Assembly: GCA_033063855.1 (NCBI GenBank)
Contig: CP093829.1
Span: forward strand, 17,887,537-17,951,536
DNA: 64,000 bases
Direction of reading: 5' to 3'
Source of the DNA: Smittia aterrima
Taxonomy: Eukaryota > Arthropoda > Insecta > Diptera > Chironomidae
Shown in pieces: positions 51,190 through 62,100 of this stretch. The translations under genes were made by a program, and so were the position numbers. How positions within the stretch are numbered: position 1 is the stretch's first letter; each line of letters begins with the position of its first letter. The notes beneath the pieces were generated by a model. That model did no database searches, was not told the DNA's origin, and was given only the letters and a program-made list of their open reading frames with translations.

Positions 51190-53452
51190 ATGAAGAGAAT
51201 TCTAATTGCGATTATTGTGCTGCTCGTAGTTTCATTAAACGACGCAGGATCAAATGAAAATTCAACTGAAAATGAATTTGTGAAAGCTCAAGAAACTTCA
51301 GAACTGAGTGATCTCATTTCAAAGCCAAGAACGGTTTTGAAAGCGATCTTAAAAATTGGCGAGACGACTTCAACTTCAGTTAAACCTCCAACGACAATCT
51401 TAGTTGAAAAAGCTGATGAGACAACTTCAGTCAAACCTCCAACGACAATCTCAGATGAAAAGTTTGAAGAGACGACTTTAACTTCAATTAAACCTTCAAC
51501 AACAATCTCAGCTAAAGATTCTAAAGAGACAACTTTAATTATGAAACAATCTCATACAGAAGTTAAAGCGAATCCAATGAAAAAGCCTTCATTTATGCAA
51601 ACTGCGTAAGTCTTAATCAACCTCAGAAAAACCTCTCAAACGTGAAAATTGAAATGTCGCATGACTATCGATTATGCGAGTTGTCACTAGAATCAATTAT
51701 CGATGGCTCTACTACAAACATCTGCCGGATAATCACGTCAAATAAATTGATTGAGTTCACGTTTTGCGAGAAAAAAATTAGAGTTGACTTGTTAATTGAA
51801 GATATCATCGATCCAATTATCGTCAACCGGTGCAATTTGTTTGAAGACTCATATTTTGAATAACAAGAATTTGAAATCGTTTCCCTTTCAGATCTGACGA
51901 CTGTCCATCGTTCGCTAATGTTGACCGTTTGACTCAAACGCATTTCTCTGATGCTCTTACTAATCCTTGTCGGTTCGATCGAATTCAGAGACCACGAGCA
52001 GGCGAAAATAAACCGGTCACAGTTTACACTCGAGCTTACGTTTACTTCCTTCAGAATCTTCACGCTTACGATTTGCAATTCAAAGTTCAAGCTCTGCTTA
52101 TGCTTCGTTACAAAGATGAACGTTTAAACTTCAAAGGAATTGGATCCAATCGAACGGAGCCGATTGTGGGGGAAGAGGCGTTGAGAAAGAAACTTTGGGT
52201 GCCTCACATTTTTTTTGCGAACGAGAAGTGAGTTCATTAAAACTTTGAAGACAAATTATTTGAATTCAAAATATTTCAGAGATTCTGGAATCTTAGGAAC
52301 TTATGAGAAAGATATTCTAACGAGTGTCTCCTCGGACGGAACTGTTTTAATCTCAACGAGATTCCAAGCGACGCTGTTCTGCTCAATGGACTTGAGAAAG
52401 TTCCCTTTTGATCAACAGGAATGTAAAACTGTGATCGAAAGTTGGACTTACAACGCAACAGATCTGACACTCAAATGGGAAGATGGAAATCCTGTGAAGA
52501 TGGGTCCGGATCAGCATTTGACTGAATATTCAGTTATCAATTTCTATGTGAACGAGACGATGATCAATGCAGATTTTGCAGCTCAGTCTGGCAATTACAG
52601 TTCACTTAGCTTCACAGTCGCTTTGAAGCGTGAAATTGGATTTTACATGTACGATTACTTCCTCCCTTCGATGATGATCATCGCGATCTCTTGGGCATCT
52701 TTCTGGCTTCAAGCTGATCAAACAGCTCCTCGAATTATGCTGGGAACCACGACCATGTTGACTTTCATTACTCTCGCATCAGCTCAAGATAAATCATTGC
52801 CGAAAGTTAGCTACATCAAAGCTTCCGAAATTTGGTCAATGGGATGCACTGCTTTTATTTTCATGAGCTTGGTTGAATTCGCTTTCGTCAACACAATTTG
52901 GAGGAGAAAGGATCAAGCTTTGTTAAAGAAGGCGAACGCTAGGAGCATCTTGAAGCACACTTTCAATATTCGATCTGGAAAGACCGGAAGCGGCGAATCA
53001 ACTCCGGGGAAAATACCAAAATCATTTTCTAGTGAAAATATGGGAAATATTACCAACAACAACAAAGAAACTTCTCCAAAGTTTTCCGTCGGCAATAAAA
53101 TAATCTCGAAGGTAAATAATTTTAAAAATGAAGATCTGCAACTTAGTTTTCCCTCCAAAACAGGATTTAGAAGCTCCAGCCATCACAATTGAAAATCCTG
53201 ACTCAATGGCACCACAAAATCTGGGATTTGATTTCGAGAATGATCCGTTGAGAGAATATCATGACACATTCACGACAATGACACCGCAGGAGATATCGTT
53301 ATGGATTGACAAGTAAGATTTCCATATTTTCATTTCATTCAAATTTCTGATTCTTCTCTTTTAATTTCAGAAAAGCGAGATTTGTATTCCCATGCGCTTT
53401 CATCCTCTTCAATATTTTCTATTGGACTTTCGTTGGCATCTACAGAAATTAA
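51190..53452 (+). CDS. Cys-loop ligand-gated chloride channel B (hodor/pHCl-2-like)
   Basis: Five exons: 51190-51605, 51892-52227, 52280-53111, 53164-53312 and 53371-53452, giving 604 residues. Signal peptide (MKRILIAIIVLLVVSLNDAG), then a Thr-rich N-terminus with imperfect repeats, and a ligand-binding domain with the Cys-loop (around RKFPFDQQE) and the extra cysteine pair C143/C165 at the same 22-residue spacing as channel A. The pore is nearly identical to A through M2. The M3-M4 loop is different in sequence and exon structure, ending TPQEISLWIDK before M4. It lacks the intron that splits the ligand-binding domain of A at 49093, and one M3-M4 intron. It is clearly a tandem paralogue of channel A, probably able to form homomers or mixed pentamers; family assignment and uncertainty are as for A. 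Confidence 0.88.
51361..51525 (+). repeat. Imperfect tandem repeats in the N-terminus of channel B
   Basis: Three in-frame copies of 57, 51 and 57 nt (51361-51417, 51418-51468, 51469-51525), each beginning ETT and containing KP(P/S)TTI, with a truncated fourth start (ETTLI). They lie in the extracellular stretch before the conserved ligand-binding domain and are absent from channel A. Confidence 0.8.
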
Positions 53453-53478
53453 ATTGATTTGTGATGAAATATTTCTGA

Positions 53479-53484
53479 AATAAA
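53479..53484 (+). terminator. Polyadenylation signal of channel B
   Basis: AATAAA 27 nt after the stop codon. Confidence 0.6.
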
Positions 53485-53499
53485 GAAAAGTTTTTCCCA

Positions 53500-54568
53500 A
53501 ACGAAAGAAAAATCATTTTCATGATGAAACTTTTATTGCAAGTCAATAAGTAATAACTTATCGAAATATCTAAATATTTTTGAAGTCTACAGAGGAAAAT
53601 CATTTTTAACTAATTGAAGTGAATCATAATTTGACTTATTCTGCCTCGAAAAGCTTTTGAGTAAAATTCTATTTGAGTTGAATATTCAACTTAGTTAAAT
53701 GATTCTCTTTTAAAATTTGATTATTTTTTTCCATGAGCGAAATGAAAAAGCTTGACTAGAGCTTTCTTGTTGTTTTTGGATTAAAATTGGTTTCCTTCAT
53801 AAAATCGTTGTGATGAGTGAATGAACTTTTCATGTTCATTACAGCATTGAAGCTTCTTCTCTATTGAAACAATCACTAATTAGACTTAAACAGAAGATAT
53901 TTTAAAATCCTAAATCGACGATTATCTTTAATTTCCTTTGATCTTCGGTTTCAAATGATTTCAAATACAAAAGAATGGCACGAGAATGGTTCAATTCAAA
54001 TCTTTGTCTCTTATCTTGAGCTTCGCCAAATCAATATTTCTAAAATTCCTTTCAATTTCTCTCTTTTTTTTGGTATCAAAAACATTTGGAAAATCGAATC
54101 CTTTAGGCCTTGAACTACTCGTTTGTCGCTAGTTTGACGAGAGTCACCGGCAAACAAACTTACTTCGTCATGATAAATTATTCGATTAAAATAGAAAAGA
54201 AAGTTTGAGTAAGTTTTCGATTCCTTGCAAGTCTTGTCGATTAGATACAAAATACCTGTTCATGTAGTTCCATTCGAACTCTACCAAAAGTGCAAGTTTT
54301 TAACTTCACAATCGAAGTTTAATTATTCTAGACACATTTCCACCTTTTTTTCTCGATAAGTATAAAAATTTCACAAACATTTCTTCAAGACTCGACTCAT
54401 CATTGTCTTAAACGAGTATACTTGCGTCACAATCTAAACATTGGAAGATAAGAATATTTTTACGCAACACATTTACAGGTTTGTTTGATATCATAATAAA
54501 TAGAAATGGTTAGAGACGAATTAAAATCACAATAATATTGTTTTGTACAAAACTAAACGCAAAGCGAC
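53500..54568. other. Intergenic stretch between channel B and Lrch
   Basis: The two flanking genes converge here. No supported gene; it should contain the 3' UTR of the shorter Lrch transcript form on the minus strand. A minus-strand AATAAA (plus TTTATT, about 53529-53534) is a distant candidate signal. Confidence 0.45.
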
Positions 54569-54824
54569 TTAAACGATCGGCGAAGACGGTGATGAAGCGG
54601 AAAGTTGTGATGAAGAGCTGCTCGATGACTTGCTGATGAAGCCATCGCTGCTTATTCCATTATTGTTTATCGCATTGTTATTGTTCTGGTTTTGGTATCG
54701 TTGAGGTGATTTGATCGTGTTTGGTGGTGTCGCTGATTGATGCTTTACGAGCTCGACGACGGTAATTGCCAGTTGAACACTTCCTTTGCCTTCTAAAACA
54801 TCGGCAGCGCAGCAGAGGAGATTC
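54569..54824 (-). CDS. Lrch: Alternative last exon of Lrch, soluble form, with apparent frameshift
   Basis: An acceptor (cattctag) is followed in phase 0 by NLLCCAADVLEGKG, which fits the second half of the LRCH calponin-homology domain (LC...ILEEKG in vertebrate LRCH proteins). After that, the matching continuation VQLAITVVELVKH and a Ser/Asn-rich tail to TAA at 54571-54569 are found only in the +1 frame. As written, the frame from the acceptor runs into unrelated sequence and stops at 54680-54678. The break is at about 54779-54786, where one base is surplus. A weaker acceptor at 54794 (gttttag) would keep the second frame open but skip the VLEGKG segment. Either a one-base sequence error, a real disabling indel, or use of the inner acceptor. 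This form would lack the membrane anchor. Confidence 0.5.
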
Positions 54825-56044
54825 TAGAATGAAAGAAGAATTAGTAAATTGTCGAGAACTTAATTTGAGCTAAGAGTTCATCGATGAGCTTTTTTACCTC
54901 TCAGTGCAATCACACTTTAAATATATTTTTGAGGTAGAGGGGGAGCGAATTTAAACAAAATTGAATTATTTTCTACTTTGATTATATTTTTGATTTCAAA
55001 AAGCGTTAAAACATCGAAAAGTTAATTTTAAAAATTTTCAGATCTCTCTCAACGAGATTCTCATGTTGTGCATCAAAAAATTGTTTGTTTGCTTCCTGTT
55101 TCTTTAATACTCTAAGTCATAAATGATTCGAGATTGATTAAGGCAATTATTGTTAGTTCATTACTGAAAGTTCCGGTTTTTAGGTCATTAAGTTCTTAAA
55201 GTCTTAAATTTAATCGAATGTTTTCTTTTTTAAATTCCTTGTCGAATGATCATGGCCAAATATAAAACTTATCTCAATGAATACTTTTATGTTTTCTTCT
55301 CAGCACCTCAAACTAGGCTCACCACAAAATGGATTTCTCAAAAAAGGTTTCATCAAAGTAGCGAAACTCAAATCGTAAGTACAAATGTGCGTTAAACAGT
55401 TTTTTAAGAGGAAAGTTCGTAAATTACGTCGGCAGTCTTACAAATTTCTCCATCAATAACAATTTCCTGAATTCCCAAAAAGCTTTTCCCCGAACGTAAT
55501 TACCGAAAACTTTCCCCATCAATAGCGAGATTCCTAAATCAATAAACTAAATGCCTGAGATGAAAGTTTCTTTTTCACTTGGAAAAGTTAAGTACGAAGA
55601 AGTTCTGTAGACTAGAAATGTTACAGAAAAGTTGTGAACCAGAAGGAATTTAGATTTGAGTCCGAGAATGTCTTTTAGGTTTAATTTTAATACTTTTCCT
55701 TTTTTCTTCTTCAAGGCCACCTTAGCTAATTATTTATTGTTCCATCCACTTCAACTTCTCTCATCGCAAAAGTAAATTCATTTCTTTTCTACAACAGTCG
55801 ATTATGTTTGATTCAATAAATATTTTTGTAAACTAGCGTCTATCAAGTGATTTCTCATAAATATTCGTAGCAATAAGCACTAAAGCCATCATCATAGTAA
55901 CATGAGAGTTCGATAAAAGCCTCGCAAATAAAATTGTTTGATGAGATTGCGCAAGTTAAAAAATTGTAATCTCAAAGAAAAATCCTCTCAGCGTTTCCTA
56001 AATTCGAGAGTAGCTAATTTGATTGGTTAAAAGCGAATGATAAA
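54825..56044 (-). other. Intron or 3' UTR between the two Lrch last exons
   Basis: 1.2 kb without coding potential. A minus-strand AATAAA (plus TTTATT at 55733-55738), about 310 nt past the stop codon of the membrane-anchored form, is the likely polyadenylation signal of that form. Confidence 0.45.
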
Positions 56045-59000
56045 CTAATTTGGCAGCGGGAAAATGATTAGCAGCGCTACGGTGAGAATAAAAATTGAAA
56101 ATAAAATTGTTGACAACAATTTGTCCTCAGCAGTTGGCTCAGCTTTTGCAGAAAATGATCCATCAACAACATCAACAGTTTGCTCCTTCAGATTCTCGTG
56201 CTTGTTCGTCTGTCCATTCATTTGATTTGTTTCAAAAAACTCAATTCTCTTCATGACGATTTTGTAAGAATCATCATCGTTGATTGCCTCTTCATTTTCA
56301 TCTTCTTCTTGTATGTTGTCGATATTGTTCGTATCCAATCCGCTTTTGTTGACGCACTTCAAAGGTGAGTTTAAATCATTCATGTGCTCAACTTCAAGGT
56401 AATGATCGACCATCGATGAAGTGCTGCTGTTCTCAGATTCATCGAGTGCTTCGTCGTCTTTACAACGAAACTTTCCAATGTCGCTGTCGTACTCGCATTC
56501 CTCGATGATCTCGTTTAAAGTGCTCTCCTCCTTTTCCGGTAGTTGAAACTTAACGTTCGCAAGCTTTCGCTTACGATTGAAGTCAAGCGAGTCTGGAGCG
56601 CGTCGTATTCCCTTCAACAGAACCGAGTCGTGATCTACGAAACCATCGTCGTCGTCGCTGGTTGAATTGGTGTTGGTTGCATCATCTCCATCGTGCATCT
56701 TCAGCTTGAGCTGGTGCATGAATAAAGCATTGATTGTTCGAAACATGGCCTGTTCGTTAGGTGGACGCCAATTATCTGGATCGTCAGTAGCTGGCACAAT
56801 GTCTCCGCAAGAGCAAATGATCTCCTGCAACCAACACCAATAACAACATTTTGTTAGTGCATTTTGTTTTAACTTGAAACTTTTTTTTGCGTAAATATTT
56901 TTAGATAGAGAAAGAGGCATGAAAGACTTTTGACTTAAGCGCAAGTGGTTTAAGGGAAAATATTTCTAAGGCCAAGAAAATTAATTTAAGCGGAGAAGCG
57001 AGGAGATTTAAAAGTGTGATTGGACCCAAAAGGAAAATAAGAAAAAGTGAAGGGAATGCGATAATCACCTCATCGACTCCGATCTTCCTGCAAGCTTCAA
57101 GGAAATTATCAACATTTCTTCGACATCTGGCCATAGTTAGTTTCGGCTGAAAGGAAAATTGAGATTAAAAAAAGATTCAGATTATAAAAGCTTTTTTTTT
57201 TGTTCTTACAACTGCTGGAGATGGAACATGAATGCTCCCAACGGATCGAGGTTTGATGTGATTAGCCAAATGACAGAGAACAACTCCATCTGTCAAAGCA
57301 GGAGCGATATCGTCTGGCAAAGACATCTTCAACTTAGTTTGAAGAATCTGAAAATTAAGTTTGAAATTCGGATTAGGATTAAATTTTCGGATTAAACTTA
57401 AAGCTCAACTTACACTTTTCAGTTGTTTTATGAGCTCCTCCTCTTCCTTATGCTTATCAAACTCACGACGCATGGTGAAGCTTAGCTTTTCAGTTGATAC
57501 ATCACGGTTCCATGAAACAGATCTTAAAGAAAATAAACTTTAGTGAAATTGCTTCGGGGAATTGATCAAATATTCATCTCACTTATTGCTTTTCTGTCCT
57601 GTTTTGTTGTTTACGTAACCGACAGTGGTCCCTGATAAAGGTTTGTTTCCGTTGATCAACGCTCCTTTGACATGACTTCCATTTTGGTTCGGAACGTTGT
57701 TATGTTGAAGGATTCCTGTTGCTTTCATAGGACTGTTCGGCTTTGTGTAGCCGTCAGCTAAATTTCCATTGCTTGGACTGTGATTTCCATTCTGATATGA
57801 AGAACCATTAACGTTCCTTGACGGAGTAACTTTCTGAACCGGACGACCTTTGGTCTCCTCTTGCTTCTCGTTGTAGCCATTAATCGTAACAACTGAGAGC
57901 CCAACATTGCGATAAGGTGAAATCGGAGACGATTGACTGCTGCCGTTGTATGGCGACGATGTTTGTGACTTGAATGCTGGCTCAGCGCTTCCATCAGGCG
58001 TTGACACTTCTTTGGCTTTATAAATTGATGAGGATTCTTGGCTTCGCTGTTGCCGTAACGCTTCTTTGTACTCGCGATATGTCTGAACACTTCCCAACGT
58101 TTTAATCTTCTCGTCGGATTTCTGGCTGTCTGGCGTATTAGCTTCAGACGAATTGTCTGTTCCATTGAAGCCATTTGTCGTCAGCGTGGGATTGGAATGG
58201 GTAATGCTACGTCTTTCGAGTTTACTCTTAAGTTGACCATCATCGAGCGAAGTTGAGTGATCATAGAATCCTCCAGGAGAGACTCCCGCTGGAGTTGATG
58301 TGTCGCTCTTACTCAATTCAGTTCGAATATGCAGTGGAGTTGATGGCAGTTGCCACTTTGGTATCGGCTCGTGAGTCCACTTTGAATCAAGTCCACCATC
58401 GCTCGTACTGTAGCCTGAGTCGACAGTATTTCTTTTAACTTTAAGCGTCTCATTGAACACGGGAGTTGAATGTTGCTTTGGTAACGATCTTCTCAGCGAA
58501 TTACTTCCTTCAATCTTTCCTTCTTTCGCTGCAACAGTTTCGAGATATTTGAATACGTGAACAATGCCTCGAACGCAAAGCTGTGCAGGAGGTGACGTCA
58601 TCGGATTATCAGCGAGATCGAGTTCGACCAGCGAAGTCATCAAGCGCAACTCGACGGGAAGTGACGCAATTCTATTACAGCTCACATCCAACGCAACCAG
58701 ATTGAGGCTTGTTAATTCTGCGAACATAAAAATTAATTGGTCAACTTCTAAAAACATTGACGAGAATTGCTTACCTCGTGGTAGATAAACGAGTTGATTG
58801 CTTCGCACACAAAGTGATCGCAAATTGGTCAGCTCGCTAAGACGAGCTGGAAGGTGTGTTAGTTGATTACAGCCTGCGTCGAGCTCCGTGAGATCGCCCA
58901 TGCGACCTAATTCATCTGGTAACGAAGTGAGGCGATTGTTTGAAATAAGAAATATTTGAAGTGGAAGGAGGCAAATCTCGCGTGGCAGAACTGTCAGCTG

Positions 59001-59152
59001 ATTACTCCGAAGATCTAAGTAAGTGAGCGAGTGTAGTCCACGCACGGATTCAGGAATCGAACGGATGGCATTGTGATAAAGCAGCAAACGCTCTAGGAAT
59101 GCGAATGAAGTCACATCCTCGGGTAGTTCGCAAAATCGATTTCTCGACAAGT
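56045..59152 (-). CDS. Lrch: Lrch, leucine-rich repeat and calponin-homology protein (5' exon outside window)
   Basis: Six exons: 58775-59152, 57583-58717, 57414-57522, 57210-57347, 57069-57146 and 56045-56824, all in phase. The first begins in phase with two nucleotides of a split codon, so an upstream exon with the N-terminus lies beyond 64000. About eight leucine-rich repeats come first (LSRNRFCELPEDV, LTYLDLRSNQLTVLP, LTELDAGCNQLTHLP and others). Then a Ser/Pro/Asn-rich linker, and the CH domain (LPDDIAPALTDGVVLCHLAN, ARCRRNVDNFLEACRKIGV). The 259-residue last exon is acidic and ends in one membrane helix (LLSTILFSIFILTVALLIIF) right at the C-terminus, i.e. a tail anchor. LRCH proteins are cortical cytoskeleton regulators; fly Lrch affects cell shape and cortical stability in division. 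Members with C-terminal anchors are known in vertebrates. Confidence 0.9.
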
Positions 59153-62100
59153 CTGCAAAGAGAAAAGAAAATGGATTGAGTAACTTTGTGGAATTCGAGC
59201 TAAATAAAGTCAAAGTCTAATCAATTTAACCTTGATTGATTGTCAATAGGCGGCGTCAGACGCATAAGTTGTGGATTGATCATTTGAGGGGCAAAGTTTC
59301 TCGCAATAAATCATTCGACTCGTAAATTGATCAATTAAAAAGATTCAAAATCCATAAATAAACAGCTGCTTAGCGAGCTCAATCAATCGGCGGAAGTTTA
59401 CACCGGTCGAAGAATCGTTTGATATTTAAATTCTTTGTGTGATTGATAGGAATCGATTAAACTAAGCGAAGACGCGCGCGCCGTGTCATTACAAAACAAA
59501 AATGAAAATCCAGTGATTGAACCGGAATAAAATGTAATCAATTGTTCAATTTATTAGTTTTTTGTTCGATTGAGGAACATTTTCCTAACAAAACAAAACG
59601 TTTGATTTGGCGCGAGGCGAGCAGCAATTTTCGTAAACTTCCGGAACGAAAAAACGATTTCTAGACAATTTATTCGCAAGCCAATTGCTTGTCGTTTCTA
59701 ACGATTATGCGATACGTCATCGTCCGTTCAGCTAATGACTCATTTGCCGGCTCCTCCTTTTGCGTGTTTGTTGTTGGGATTCTTTAATTCATCTTCGCTC
59801 GAGAAGATTTCTAATTAAATTTTCACATCTTAATTTCGTTAAAACGAAACAATCGGAAGCTCAAACAAGGAAACTTCCCAATAATTGAGTCGAAGGGAAG
59901 AAATTTTGTTTAAAGTCAAAATCCCCCTCGCCGAGATAACAGCAACAAACGTCTCCCCTCTCAGAATAAGAAACGAGCAAACAAAAAAGATTTTTCAATG
60001 CGGGAAAGGAAGCGACGTTCCATTATCGTCATCATGTGTGTTTTATTATCCAGAGGGTCCTACTAATCCTTCAGGATCCCCTTTAATATCACGCAAACAA
60101 ATTTAAGTCATGCCCAAGGCGACGAGAAATATTTGAATTCCGCTCAACACACGAAATCCATTTTTCACTTCATTGAGCTTCGCATAAAGAATCACTCGAT
60201 GAATTAATTAAAAACAAAGTTCTCCAATGTCGCCTTATTGACTCCAATATCAAATTTCTGATGTCAGAACAAGTCAAGCGAACTTGAAATAAACGAGAGT
60301 CACTCGCTCCATGAACTCCATTGTCTTCCCGCATTCAATCGCCGCAATTTTAAAATTGAGTTTGAATGAACGGAATTGTTATTCGATTGACGACGACGAA
60401 TTGATCCCGAGAGACGTGAGGATCCAATTTCAGCTTGATAAGAAGACTTAAACCAGCAACCTGCTCGGAATTTTCCAATTTCCTGTCTTTCTCTCAAAAC
60501 ACTTTGAATCATCTTTCTCTCCCCTTTCACCCTGCGCACGTCAGATCGAAAGAGATTTCTGTTTTCCTCGTCCCGATAATAATAAAAAGTCGACGTCAAC
60601 ATGCAAGGTTCCCACCCTCGAGAACAGATTTCGTTAAAATCCCTCATAAAGGGAAACGTTGCAGAGAGATCATGCAGTGGTTGGTTTCGCAGTTTATTTG
60701 ATCCCTTCGCAAACTTTTTTTTTTGCTACTGCAGTTGATGTGAGAATTATTATTCTTTAAACAGCAATCAGCTGACGAAACTTTCCTTTTCATATTGATT
60801 TTCGTTTCTGCAATGTTGTCAGATTTTCTAAAAGTGTCGGCTCCGATTGTTCGCAATCAAATTTAATTATGCGAAATCACGTGATGGACGAGACAGGCAT
60901 TTTGACTTATCCGAGAAATGCTTTGAATCAGAGCCTCGTAAACATCGAAGCGAATATTCGACATTCCAAACCTTTCAGACGTCAAATTATTTCATGGTTG
61001 GCGCGTCTTGAAACCGCAGGGAATATCGACAAGAGCGCAAACCGAGAAATGCCAGAATTTCACCCAAAATAATTATTTGTGATTAATGATATTTTTGCCT
61101 TTTTTAGTTTCTCTCGTGCTAAAAATAATTTCTTTCCTATTTCCTCTCGCTCCTTGCGTACAGCGCCACGAACTCGCTTTGATGTTTGCCAATCGATTGG
61201 TTCGGGCATTAAATGGCATGAAAAGCCATTTCACACGTGTTGGCTACACAGCAAATACTTTCATTGGAATAGAATTAAATCGGATTTCTTTTGAAATGCG
61301 AGGTTGTTTTCGTTATCAGCGAAGGTTTGCGAGGAAATCGATGAGAGGTTTTCTATTTTGAGCCGCTCGACTGATGATTCAGCGAAAGCTAATTGCATTT
61401 GTTTTATCGAAGCCTTTGAGAAAAGATTTTCTCATAAACATTCTCGCTTCATAGTCTCACGAATTGACCTTCGGCGACCGTGTCGGCTTAAATTTAAACA
61501 AAATCGATGTCGAGTCTATCGAAGTTAATGCTAATCGGGATTATTGACGAGCTTCTGTTTGGCGTTCTTTGAGTTCCCCTCTTCCGTTCGTTGGCTTCCA
61601 ATTTTATAGCTTTAAAAGCAATCTCATTCATCATCGGAAAAAGCATTTAACGAAATGGCCTGCTCGGAAGCGAAGTGATTATTATGCAAATCGAAAAGTT
61701 ATTCGTGAGTTCAAGCAGATTTCTGATGGATTATAAAGAAATAAAGACTTCTCAGAGAATAAAAGCTACGAGCAGAGATGAAATATTTCTTGAATAACGT
61801 CATGAAGTCGTTCGGGGAAGGAGACGACCATCACGTGTGATTAATTTCATGGCCGGAAAGAATCGCTAGCGAAGCGAATTGTTTTGTTCAAGTTGGCAAC
61901 AAACTGAAAGTGTTCAGAGATAGCCTGGAGACCAAATGCGGGTTCGTGATTAATGCTTTGCACATGCTGAACTTGTTTTTTAATTTTCTGTTTCATTTAG
62001 CTCATAATTCTAAAACAAGTTGTTCTCAGAATGTGGAAAGAATTTTCCTGACGAGTTTTCACATCTGCAATAGATTTTCCTTCGTCTATGTTTTCAATTG

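Noticed and set aside
51665..52090. Long antisense open frame (141 codons) over channel B
   Set aside because: It is the complement of intron 1 and a coding exon of channel B, and its content follows from the sense codons.
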